From contig NZ_CP095398.1 in assembly GCF_023008545.1 (NCBI RefSeq), positions 682,001 to 746,000 on the forward strand: 64,000 bases of DNA, in the 5' to 3' direction. Shown piece after piece: positions 52,676 through 60,810 of this stretch (its first letter is position 1; each line of letters opens with the position of its first letter). The DNA is from Natribaculum luteum. Its GTDB lineage: Archaea; Halobacteriota; Halobacteria; Halobacteriales; Natrialbaceae. The notes beneath the pieces are model-generated. The model saw nothing but the letters and a program-made list of their open reading frames with translations, was not told the origin of the DNA and made no database searches. Position numbers and translations under genes: made by a program.

Positions 52676-52984
52676 TTACTCTTCATCTCGCTCGAGATCG
52701 CTCGCATCGAGTTCGCCGTCGAGATACGCGAGGCCCTTGTCAGTAATTCTGTAGTAACCACGTTTCTCGTCGGTCTTCTCGAGTAATCCTTCCTCGGAGA
52801 GCACGTTCATGCGCCGAGAAATTGTATTTTGACTCCGATCGAGCACACCGAGTTCTTCAACGAGATTGTACCAGACGGCAGTTGGTGGCAGCGAGATCCG
52901 GTGGTCCGTGGCGGTCTCCAGTTCCTGCAAATACTCGAGAATCGCGTCGTCGGCCTCGTTCATCCAGGAGACACGGGCCCGCAT
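52676..52984 (-). CDS. PhiH1 repressor-like winged-helix regulator
   Basis: 102 aa: MRARVSWMNEADDAILEYLQELETATDHRISLPPTAV, recognition-helix area LDRSQNTISRRMNVLSEEGLLEKT, wing RGYYRITDKGLAYLDGELDASDLERD. Same family as 44991-45251 with a longer first half. Its 3' end faces the duplicated module, as in the other copy. It may control a former integrative element in this region. Confidence 0.87.
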   Translation of the reverse strand: MRARVSWMNEADDAILEYLQELETATDHRISLPPTAVWYNLVEELGVLDRSQNTISRRMNVLSEEGLLEKTDEKRGYYRITDKGLAYLDGELDASDLERDEE

Positions 52985-53207
52985 ATCCCGGTGGTCAACT
53001 GTTCGGTGATTAACTGCACCGGATCGAACACTGATTGAGACATATGCCCTGGAATTGAGCTATACACCCTAGAAACTAAGTAGCTATGACACGTATCTCA
53101 TCTCAGGGAAGCTATACGCGGATTTGGCACTCACGAGCCAAAAGCAGCGGATCGGTGCTGGAGACACCGAGTCCGCGAGAAGCTCCCGTATCCACGCTAC
53201 GGAAGCC

Positions 53208-53738
53208 ATGTCGAACGACGATTCGCGGGGTAATGAAAGCCCCGACCGACGGAACGCATCGACCACCCGAATCACGGACGGCGGCACCCGACCGGTCAAG
53301 AGACGCCTCGAGGCGATCGACTACCTGACCCGGCGATTGCTCGCGGACGTCCAGGACGCCACCGGAATCGACCCCAGTCCAGACACGCGCCGAGAGGTCG
53401 TCCGCCGACTGCGGGAGATCAGGGCGGAGACGAGCCGGGTCGGACTGCTGTTGATCGGCCCGGAGGCGGCGATCCCGTACCGACCGGCCGGCGAACCGAA
53501 CCCGGAGTTCGAGTTCGCGATCGTCGACCCCGAGAGTGCACTCGTCCCGAGCGATACTGCACACGTCATCGGCGATCACCGGGAGACCGACGAGACACCA
53601 GCCGACACGAACACGACACAGACCACCGACGACACGACACAAATCCCCGACGACGACCACAACCAGACCACCGACGACCACGAACAGACACCCGACGACA
53701 CCGACTGTGACCAGGCTCGAGGTGATCGCGATGAGTGA
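53208..53738 (+). CDS. Coiled-coil cassette protein 1 (unknown function)
   Basis: 176 aa from ATG 53208 (MSNDDSRGNESPDRRNASTT). Helical core at about 30-80: RRLEAIDYLTRRLLADVQDATGIDPSPDTRREVVRRLREIRAETSR. A short strand region VGLLLIGPEAAIPYRPAGEPNPEFEFAIVDPESA follows. The C-terminal 50 residues are low-complexity (Asp/Thr/Gln/Asn repeats), probably disordered. It is the first gene of a four-gene set; its stop overlaps the next start by 8 bp. I recognise no family. Confidence 0.72.
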   Translation: MSNDDSRGNESPDRRNASTTRITDGGTRPVKRRLEAIDYLTRRLLADVQDATGIDPSPDTRREVVRRLREIRAETSRVGLLLIGPEAAIPYRPAGEPNPEFEFAIVDPESALVPSDTAHVIGDHRETDETPADTNTTQTTDDTTQIPDDDHNQTTDDHEQTPDDTDCDQARGDRDE

Positions 53739-54189
53739 TTCCCTCGAGTCTCGCCACACGACCCTGCTCGACCGCCTCGAGACGTCCAGGACCGAACTCG
53801 AGATCCTCGAGGCCGAACTCGAGCGAACGGACGCCCAGGTCGAGACCCTCGAAACAGCACTCGAGGACGTCGACCGACGACTCGATGCACTCGAGTCGCG
53901 CGTCGACGAGCACGATCGTCGACTCGACTCCCAGACACCCCACTGCGAGACCCACTCAAACCGCGAACCGACGACGCACCTCGAGAGCGCCGACGATCGA
54001 CGTCCTGAATCCGACGATCGTCGTCCCGAAGCCGACGACCGACACCCTGACCGCGAGAGCCACCTCGAGACGCGTCCACGCCACGAGCTCGACGTCGAGC
54101 TAGAAGTAGAGCTCGAACATCCGATCACGCCGGGTGACCTCGAACGTGCGTACTGTGAACTGCTCGACGCAGTGGAGGTGGACCGATGA
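53731..54189 (+). CDS. Coiled-coil cassette protein 2
   Basis: 152 aa from ATG 53731 (MSDSLESRHTTLLDRLETSR). Residues about 4-68 form a regular Leu/Glu heptad coiled coil (ELEILEAELERTDAQVETLE, DRRLDALESRVDEHDRRLDS). A charged linker with three near-repeats of DDRRPE/DDRHPD follows (about 90-112), then an acidic helical end (DVELEVELEHPITPGDLERAYCELLDAVEVDR). Overlaps protein 1 by 8 bp and protein 3 by 4 bp. It probably oligomerises, perhaps with protein 4. Confidence 0.72.
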   Translation: MSDSLESRHTTLLDRLETSRTELEILEAELERTDAQVETLETALEDVDRRLDALESRVDEHDRRLDSQTPHCETHSNREPTTHLESADDRRPESDDRRPEADDRHPDRESHLETRPRHELDVELEVELEHPITPGDLERAYCELLDAVEVDR

Positions 54190-54491
54190 CCGACCACCTT
54201 ACGCTCGAGTGGACGCCGACACACGGCCCGACGCGCAAGGTCGTCTTCGAACCGAGCGACGAACCCAATGAGAACGCGTGGATCCGACGCGAGTTCGAGC
54301 GCCGCAATTCGCAGTGGCGACAGGTCGGCACCGAGTTCGTCGCAGACGTCTCCTGCTCGAGTGATCAGACGGACCCCCACTCGAGCGATCAGGAAGCCAG
54401 CACCTGCTCGAGCACCCAGACGACCCACTCGAGTGCCCAGCATCCAAACCCACGACCCACCGCCGAGGGAGGTGATCGCGATGCACGATGA
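54186..54491 (+). CDS. Cassette protein 3 (small, with disordered tail)
   Basis: 101 aa: MTDHLTLEWTPTHGPTRKVV then FEPSDEPNENAWIRREFERRNSQWRQVGTEFVADVSC, a compact alpha/beta core of about 55 aa. A Ser/Thr/Gln-rich tail with repeated SSDQ/CSSTQ-like units and several Cys follows. ATGA overlap with gene 2 and an 11-bp overlap with gene 4. No family recognised. Confidence 0.7.
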   Translation: MTDHLTLEWTPTHGPTRKVVFEPSDEPNENAWIRREFERRNSQWRQVGTEFVADVSCSSDQTDPHSSDQEASTCSSTQTTHSSAQHPNPRPTAEGGDRDAR

Positions 54492-55437
54492 CCACCCCAC
54501 CGACCTCGAACTCGGACGACTGGTCGAACGCCTGTGCGAACAGAACCAGCAACTCGTCAACCGCGTGGCCGACCTCGAGAACGAACTCGAGGAAACACAA
54601 AATCGCCTCGAACGTCTCGAAGCCGAAAAAGAGACTCTCGAGTCACAACACGAAACGCTCGAGGCCGAACACGAAACCCTCGAAGACGAAAACGCCGCCC
54701 TCCGGGAGACGACCGACAGGCTTCGTGACCGCCTCGCAGACTGTGAGGACACGACGAGCCGCCTCGAAGCGGCGACAGACGCCACGCGCAAGCGCACGGG
54801 CGCGAACAAAGCACGCATCGAGGAACTCCAGGCACGGGAACTCGAGAAGGGAGCCCACCTCCGGACCGAGAACGTCGACCGCTGTGAGCTCGAGGTGACG
54901 ACAAACCACCTCGAGAAGATCACGAAAGACGACGGCCGGACGTACTACCGGCTGCCCGAGTCGGCCGATCCACTCGAGCGCGACGGCTCGGTCGCACTCG
55001 CCCACGGCGATCTGCTCCCGATCCAGCAACTGGCCCGGATGGACGAAGACATGCTGCGGTCGACGACGAACGCCCTCCCGACGCGACTCGCCGCCAGACT
55101 CTGGCGGGCACGGACCGATCCCAGCGTCGGCGACGATCCGTGGCAATCGGGCTGCAAGGGAATCCGCGAGTACGTCAAAGCGAGCGATCTGAAACACTGG
55201 ATCCGCCGGCAGGAACCCGGCACCAGCGAGGCGTACGCCAAGAAACTCGTCTCGAGGACGATCGACGCCGCCCTCGAACTGTCGAAGAATCGCCTCGCCG
55301 TTCGCAAGAAGACCGAGCGCAAGAACGGCCTCGAGTACACCGAGCGTCGGCTGATCCTCCCCGACGACGCTGACGTCCCAGGTGCGGCTATCGACTCGAG
55401 TTGCGATTTCCAGCGTTCGAAATCAAGGTCCGGGTGA
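54481..55437 (+). CDS. Cassette protein 4 (coiled coil plus helical C-terminal domain)
   Basis: 318 aa from ATG 54481 (MHDDHPTDLELGRLVERLCE). Residues about 8-130 are a long coiled coil (NQQLVNRVADLENELEETQN, LERLEAEKETLESQHETLEA, continuing to IEELQARELEKG). The C-terminal region (about 150-305) is globular: GRTYYRLPESADPLERDGSVALAHGDLLPIQQLARMDEDML, then DPWQSGCKGIREYVKASDLKHWI and AYAKKLVSRTIDAALELSKNRL, which looks like a DNA-binding helical domain, ending with a beta hairpin (ERKNGLEYTERRLILPDD). Last gene of the coupled set. A structural or segregation role is possible but unproven. Confidence 0.75.
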   Translation: MHDDHPTDLELGRLVERLCEQNQQLVNRVADLENELEETQNRLERLEAEKETLESQHETLEAEHETLEDENAALRETTDRLRDRLADCEDTTSRLEAATDATRKRTGANKARIEELQARELEKGAHLRTENVDRCELEVTTNHLEKITKDDGRTYYRLPESADPLERDGSVALAHGDLLPIQQLARMDEDMLRSTTNALPTRLAARLWRARTDPSVGDDPWQSGCKGIREYVKASDLKHWIRRQEPGTSEAYAKKLVSRTIDAALELSKNRLAVRKKTERKNGLEYTERRLILPDDADVPGAAIDSSCDFQRSKSRSG

Positions 55438-55689
55438 CAGCTGACGTCCTCGGCTGACCGTGGACAGGGGGCGAGAGCCCACCTTGAGAACCCCGACACA
55501 TCTCAGAGAAGGATCCACGCCACACCACGACCGCGGCAGTCTGCGAGGGCGACTACCTGTGGGTGTCTCTCTCGAGTGGTCCTCGGTGGTCATCGCGACG
55601 GACGGAACCCACGGTGTGGGCTGGAGACGACGAATGTCCCCGGATATTCGATCCGAACCATTTTGATATCATAGAACACATCTGTTTTT

Positions 55690-56160
55690 ATGACTGATGA
55701 CTGGCCTGACAAGCGCCGGGAAATCGCCTATACAGAGGCGCGGGCAGTCATTGACTCGCAGAATAACACAATGACCGATATCGATGATAAGGCGATGCGG
55801 ACTGTGCGTCTCAATACAGTTTTGCTCGGATTGCTGGTTACCGGGCTTCAGTTTGCACCAGATATGTTCTACACCACTGTCCTTCAGGCGGCGTTCGCGC
55901 TCCTTATCCTCTCGACATTGTGCGGCGTCATCACCTACAACGAATCGAACCTCTATGTAGGACCTCGAGGTGAATACATTGAAGTCCTTGCCGAAGATGA
56001 CTTCTCCGACTCACCGTGGGAAGAAGATCTCCTTCAAACGATGGCAGGTATGATTGCTGAAAACTACGACGATATTCGATGGAACTCTAGATTGTTGACC
56101 GCCACACAGGCGACGCTGGTTCTCGGTATCATCGGGGCCGTCACAGCCGTAGCTATTTAG
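55690..56160 (+). CDS. Two-TM membrane protein, SLATT/Pycsar-effector-like topology
   Basis: 156 aa. A cytoplasmic N-terminal helix (MTDDWPDKRREIAYTEARAVIDSQNNTMTDIDDKAMRTVRL) leads into TM1 NTVLLGLLVTGLQFAPDMFY and TM2 LQAAFALLILSTLCGVITY. A cytoplasmic stretch GPRGEYIEVLAEDDFSDSPWEEDLLQTMAGMIAENYDDIRWNSR follows, then a C-terminal TM TATQATLVLGIIGAVTAVAI. The N-terminal A-x3-I-D..D-I-D-x-K motif and this topology recall small defence-associated membrane effectors (SLATT, Pycsar TM). That is similarity of layout only, since no partner synthase or sensor is present. Confidence 0.75.
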   Translation: MTDDWPDKRREIAYTEARAVIDSQNNTMTDIDDKAMRTVRLNTVLLGLLVTGLQFAPDMFYTTVLQAAFALLILSTLCGVITYNESNLYVGPRGEYIEVLAEDDFSDSPWEEDLLQTMAGMIAENYDDIRWNSRLLTATQATLVLGIIGAVTAVAI

Positions 56161-56183
56161 TGCTGAAGAGTGTACGTCCGTAC

Positions 56184-56297
56184 ATGAGTGCCGAGAGCCG
56201 GGAGAAAGCTGAGGAAAAGGGCCAGAAGAGTGGGAAGGGGACAGAAATCCTCTCCAGGGCCGTTGACAAGGTAATCGGCAGCGACGACAAAGACTAA
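56184..56297 (+). CDS. Small charged protein
   Basis: 37 aa: MSAESREKAEEKGQKSGKGT then EILSRAVDKVIGSDDKD. It starts 23 bp after the two-TM gene and could be in its operon. It consists of alternating Lys/Glu with an amphipathic end. Too short for certainty, but codon pattern and spacing favour a real gene. Confidence 0.5.
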   Translation: MSAESREKAEEKGQKSGKGTEILSRAVDKVIGSDDKD

Positions 56298-56432
56298 CGG
56301 ACGGCATGCAGAACTCATCATCGAACTGAAAGCCCCCACAGAGTTCCTCTCGACTGACTATCGTCCTATAGAACGGAAACAGCGTCCGCCGATTATTCTG
56401 TATTCGTGGGATTGTCTCCGGACTCATACGAC

Positions 56433-56500
56433 CTGCTGTAACTGTGTCCCGGGGCAACCGCAAGACGGTTCGCGGTTGTCCCGGTCATGACGTACAGCAG
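56433..56500. repeat. Conserved-loop palindrome, copy B
   Basis: CCGGGGCAACCGC / GCGGTTGTCCCGG (13 pairs, one G-U) closes loop AAGACGGTTC. An outer stem CTGCTGTA / TACAGCAG encloses it. The inner CAACCGC/GCGGTTG and loop match copy A at 19722-19793, while the outer stems differ in sequence but not in position. Confidence 0.75.
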
Positions 56501-57260
56501 TCCGTAGCAATACGAGCAAACGACCCAGCGACAGTCGACTCGAGTACGCTGACCAACACGAGCATGGCGACGGCGATGTCTGGGTGTTCGGAGCAGGTAC
56601 AGCAGAAATCAATGCATCGTCAACTGCCTCGAGGGCAAGTATTCGAGACGCGAAGCGCCTCGTCACTGAGCGAAGCCTTCGGCTTCGCGAGGTCTGCGAA
56701 CGCGTTGCGTTCGCCCGATCATGGAAGATTAAAGATTTCCGAACGACCTCGAGGCAGTCGGCCTGCTCCGCCTGTAGAGAGATCAAGAGGAGTGGACCAA
56801 TGAATTGGAATGTCAGAGGGGGTCGGTCTCGACCAGGCGTATTTAGCTGATCAGTTCACTGTCGTCGTGGCGTACATTCCGCCCCACTTGCTGTTGCCGC
56901 ACTCAGCAGTGTTTTCGCTGTTATCTGGACTTCTGATCACTATCCGGTATGCCTCGTTGCACAGTATCGGACAGTGTCTGAAATGAGGAAACGAGATATG
57001 AGGGTCTGTATCACTATCCTCAGAGCGACGATAGCAATCTATCTGGTATCAAAACAGCAGACGACGTTCTTCGCTTATCAAGATGGTCTCGCTGTTGCGA
57101 ACCGTGCTGAACGAATGTTCTTGCTCGCGACTGAGATTCACGCTCTAATTGTTGGTCGATCTTCACAGGGACATGAATGTCTCTGTGACGCAATTTGATC
57201 TCCTACTCTCTTCAGAAGTGGGAATTCCCCTCGGATCTATTATAGAGGTCAAGGAGAATA

Positions 57261-57280
57261 CCTGCGGCTGAAGCCGCAGG
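57261..57280. repeat. IS200/IS605-type end hairpin, orphan
   Basis: CCTGCGGCTGAAGCCGCAGG preceded by GGAGAATA resembles the right-end hairpin of TnpB elements, but no tnpB sequence adjoins. Likely a relic end. Confidence 0.4.
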
Positions 57281-57314
57281 ATGAATCCGACAACTCGGAG
57301 TCAATCTACGCTGC

Positions 57315-58893
57315 GTAGTTGGATAGCGTGACCAGGATTCACCGATCAGTGATACCTCTCATCCTGAACTGAGTTCTTTCCCACCGAGGATGGACTGGAG
57401 CTGTTCAGGCGGATCTAGTCCTCGCCGTTTCCACGTGGCTAACATGGTCGTGATCGTCTCGTGAATCTGGACCCCTTCGGCTGAGCGGAGGGTCCGGAAC
57501 ATCTTCCGCAGCACAACTTGCTCGCGCAGAGCGCGCTCTGCGCGATTATTCGTCGAATCGACGTCTGGCTCTGTGACGAACGTCAGCCAGTGGCCTAACC
57601 CGTTCCTGATCTTCTCGATCAGCTTCTGGACCTCCTGTGCCTCATAGTCTTCCCTGATCAGGCCTTCCAGATGTAACGACGCCTCCGCCCGCTTCTGCTC
57701 GCGGGCGGAGGCGGATGGATCCTCCTTGTCGAACGCCGTTAAATCGTCATGGAGAGCGTGTAACTCCGCAGATAACTTCTCTGCTTCCTCGTACCGTTCA
57801 GCAACGTACTCCGCCTCCCGCAACAGATGTGCCCAGCACCGCTGGAGCTTCGTGTGATAGCTCGGATACGCTGACCAACCGTCACAGCTGAGCGTCGAGT
57901 CCTCGGCGAATTCCTCGCCGAGGACGTCCTCTAACACCTGGCTTCCACGATCTCATCAACCCAGAACAGCACCTCTTCGTCAGTAACGAACGTCCACGCC
58001 CAGTGTTGCTCTCCGTCAACAGGAAATCCCGTTTCATCGCAGTAGACGACGTCACTTTCCTGAATACGGGCTTTGACATCGTCATACGCGGGTCGCAGCC
58101 GGTCTGCGACCCGCTTGGTCAGGTTGTAGATCGTCCGATGAGAGATGGGAATATCGAGTTCCCAATCAAACAGCTCCGCCTGTTTACGGTTCGGAAGTCG
58201 CTGATGGAACCTACCGAGGGCGGTTTGGGCCATGATATTCGGCCCAAACCGCCCGGTTTCCGGGCAGTCAGGATGTTCAGCAACGACCTCGTTTCCACAG
58301 GAACAGCGGTGTTTGCCGAGTTTGTACTCGATGACAGTGGTTGGAATGGGAAGAGGAATGTCGATAACAGTTCGTGAGACGTAGCTGTCCGGGTTAGAGA
58401 GGCTTTGCTCACAATCTGGACAATATCCCTGATCGACTCGAATAGTCTCCTCTGGTTCAGGTGGCGGTCGAGTTGTTCCTTCGTGACCTTCGCTACGTCC
58501 TGGGGATGAGTCGCTGGCGGCGGCGTCAGCGTCGCCGCCAGCGTCGTCTTCCTGGTTTTCGTCCTTTTCCTCGTCGCTGTCGTCGTTGCCAGGTGATCCA
58601 GCCGCACCACCCTGCTTACTGGGTGGTGTGTTTGGGTTTTCGTACCTCTTGAGGCGAGTCTCAAGTTGTTCGATCTGTTGTTGCTGTGCAGCGAGTTGGC
58701 GACGGAGAAGACGGTTCTCAAGCTTCTGGACTACGAGTTGCTGGCGGAGATGCGTACTGTTCTCGGTGCGGATCGCGGAATCTATCGATTCCGGCGATCC
58801 GCCAATCCCCAGCGACACACTTGGTTCACCATTGAGAGACCATTCATGAGACTGCTACGAAATCGGTCTGACGGCAAATCGCTATCCAACTAC
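57315..58893 (-). mobile_element. IS66-family element, copy 3
   Basis: 1579 bp, same terminal repeats as copies 1 and 2, with a perfect 8-bp target duplication TACGCTGC (57307-57314 and 58894-58901). The 2-bp length difference from copies 1 and 2 is the sum of a 3-bp insertion (one extra Ala codon) and a 1-bp deletion. Confidence 0.95.
57359..58818 (-). pseudogene. IS66-family transposase, copy 3 (frameshifted)
   Basis: The N-terminal 290 residues (from 58818) match copy 1 with one extra Ala (DADAAASDSS). A 1-bp deletion (GAGAGTCGTGG in copy 1, GAGATCGTGG here) at about 57950 shifts the frame after LFWVDEI, between the first and second catalytic Asp. The rest continues in another frame (57359-57937). 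Apart from these two indels it is almost identical to copy 1, so it arose recently from the same source. Not functional unless frameshifted. Confidence 0.92.
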
Positions 58894-58901
58894 TACGCTG
58901 C

Positions 58902-59788
58902 AATAGCCACTCTGAGATTTGGCAATCCGTAGCTTAAAGTGACAGACAATCCTACGTATAGGTAGGAATCAGGCTGGGAACGGAGCGATTCCCGTCAGTC
59001 CTACGATGGCGGCCTGTCCGCCCCAAGCAATGAGACAGTAATCGGAACCAGTTAGGTGAACGGTCGGTTCCTATACTGAACCGATGCAGTGCCCGACTGC
59101 TTGAAAGCACCACAGAAAGTAACTCCAAGTCCGCCGAAGTCTGCCGGACTCCCCGAGGCAAAAACAACTCCGGGAGTCCGAACACGACTGAGGATAGGAG
59201 TACCGGGGGCTTGGCACTCCCAGCAGTCCTACTTGCCACAGTCCGTGAACCCCACACGGATTCTCACCGCGTCGGGGTTCGGTGGGACTGCAAACCTGAA
59301 ATCTCCAACGCTCAGGATTCCTCTGCGTTTACGCGGAGGAGGATGTCAATAAAAGTGTGGCTATAAGGTCACTGCAGACGACAACGCGGCAGAGAACATC
59401 GACTTTCGGCTACTTCGTGCGGGACAGAAGTGCTGTCTGTTCCCTCGTCAACGGGAGTGAGACGTTTCGTGGTACCGCCGCCGATTCTCGAAACGCCATA
59501 TATCGGTCCTGTCAAAATAAATCCGCTAAGGCTACGAAATGCCAATAATGATGGGGTTTGCACTCGAATCCGGGTAATTTCTGTGATCCTCCATCCCTGA
59601 CTGTCTTTGAACCAGATGATGCACTATAGTGGTCCAGATCTGACTCGAGAAAGTCCTGTAACTTAAGAGTAGAACGATCAGAGTCTGTCAATTGGTTGGA
59701 CTCAGAAACGGGAGTGTGAACGTTTGGAGAATCAAGTTTCTTATACTGTCAGCCAAAAATATTTCAAAGAAAAGCACGTTACTCCGAT
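58902..59788. other. Spacer with IS200/IS605-type 3' end relic
   Basis: No gene was recognised. The motif CCTCTGCG-TTTA-CGCGGAGG (59320-59339) followed by AGGATGTCAA looks like the 3' end of a haloarchaeal TnpB element; sequence before it may be decayed tnpB. The part 59350-59788 holds only short frames. Confidence 0.45.
59320..59339. repeat. TnpB-element right-end hairpin, relic
   Basis: CCTCTGCG-TTTA-CGCGGAGG is the kind of stem that ends haloarchaeal IS200/IS605 elements. No intact tnpB precedes it. Confidence 0.4.
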
Positions 59789-60810
59789 ATGACCTCTCTC
59801 GACAACGTCTCTACCGAAGACCTCCGCCAGGTCTTGGCGGAGGTCGAGGGAAAAAAGCCATCACAACGGCTCATGGCGGCGATCAATTACCTTGAAGAAG
59901 ACGGTGCAACGCTACAAGAGGTCGCTGAACGCTATGGATACACTGCTGGCTGGCTCTCGCGGTGGCTTGATCGACTCGAACGGCTCGCCGACGAGCCGTT
60001 CGAGGAGGTCGTCTACGACGAGCACCGTTCAGGAAGGCCCTCAAAACTCTCCGACAAAGAACATGAACAGTTCGTTGAAGCGCTTCACAAGTCTCCAGAG
60101 GAAGTTGGACTTGACGCGCCTGCGTGGTCCGTTCCACTAGCTCGTCACTATCTCGCCGAGGAATTCGACGTTGAGTACAGTGAGCGTCACGTTCGACGAT
60201 TGATGACCGAGGCCGGGCTGTCCTGGAAGACAGCCCGGCCGGAGTTTCACAAATCCGATGAGAGAGCACAGGAAGCATGGCAAGACGGGTTCAAAAAAAG
60301 CGCGACAACCTGGACGACGAATACACGATCTTAGCCATTGATCAGACGCGACAGGTTCTCTCGACACTGATTCACGCATGGTTTCCCAAGGGTGAGCGCC
60401 CGTCACTCCCGGTGACGGGCGCGTGGGACAGCATCAAACTTCTCGGTGCAGTCAGCGATACTGATGAGACGTTCTTTCTCCCCTGCGAAGAGAACTTCAA
60501 CAGCGACACGACGATTCGTTTTCTGGACGCTCTCCAGACCGAGTTCGGCGAGAAAATCTGCGTTGTCCTCGACAACGCCTCGTATTTCACGGCGAACAGA
60601 GTCCAAGAGTTCGTTGAAGGTACTCCGATCGAACTGTGTTACCTTCCGCGGGGTTCACCAGAGCTGAACCCCGCGGAAGAGTGCTGGCGACAACTCGATC
60701 AATCACTCGGCAACCGCCTATTCGAAACGCTTGACGAACTTCGTGATGCTGCTCTCTGTGCACTGGACGAGATCAACGTGCCAGATGTCTTTACGTACTT
60801 ATGTCCGTGA
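59789..60810 (+). CDS. IS630-family transposase, two overlapping frames joined by an A7 slippery run
   Basis: Frame 1 (59789-60334) carries tandem helix-turn-helix domains: ATLQEVAERYGYTAGWLSRWLDRL and PLARHYLAEEFDVEYSERHVRRLMTEAGLSWKTARPEFHKSD. Frame 2 (60277-60810) carries the DDE core: TILAIDQTRQ, ICVVLDNASYFTA, and SPELNPAEECWRQLDQSLGNR. The frames overlap by 58 bp in the -1 direction, and a run of seven A (TTCAAAAAAAGCG near 60290) lies in the overlap, so a fused protein could form by frameshifting or transcript slippage. The element is inserted at the 3' end of the helicase gene. Its exact ends were not identified. Confidence 0.88.

Larger units (their letters stand above)
56298..57314. 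other. Kilobase of remnants without a convincing gene
   Basis: It contains palindrome copy B (56433-56500), decayed frames (56424-56786, 56974-57198) without motifs, and an IS200/IS605-type end hairpin (57261-57280) just before IS66 copy 3. Probably accumulated insertion debris. Confidence 0.5.

Noticed and set aside
53112-54923. 603-codon minus-strand frame opposite the coiled-coil cassette
   Set aside because: Extremely Ser/Arg-rich shadow of the acidic Leu/Glu and Asp/Arg codons on the plus strand. It has no domain, and the plus-strand genes have overlapping starts and stops as in real operons.
56974-57198. 74-codon plus-strand frame (MSEMRKRDMRVCITILRATI)
   Set aside because: No promoter at the right spacing and no recognisable family; sits in debris between elements. 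It might be real but cannot be supported.
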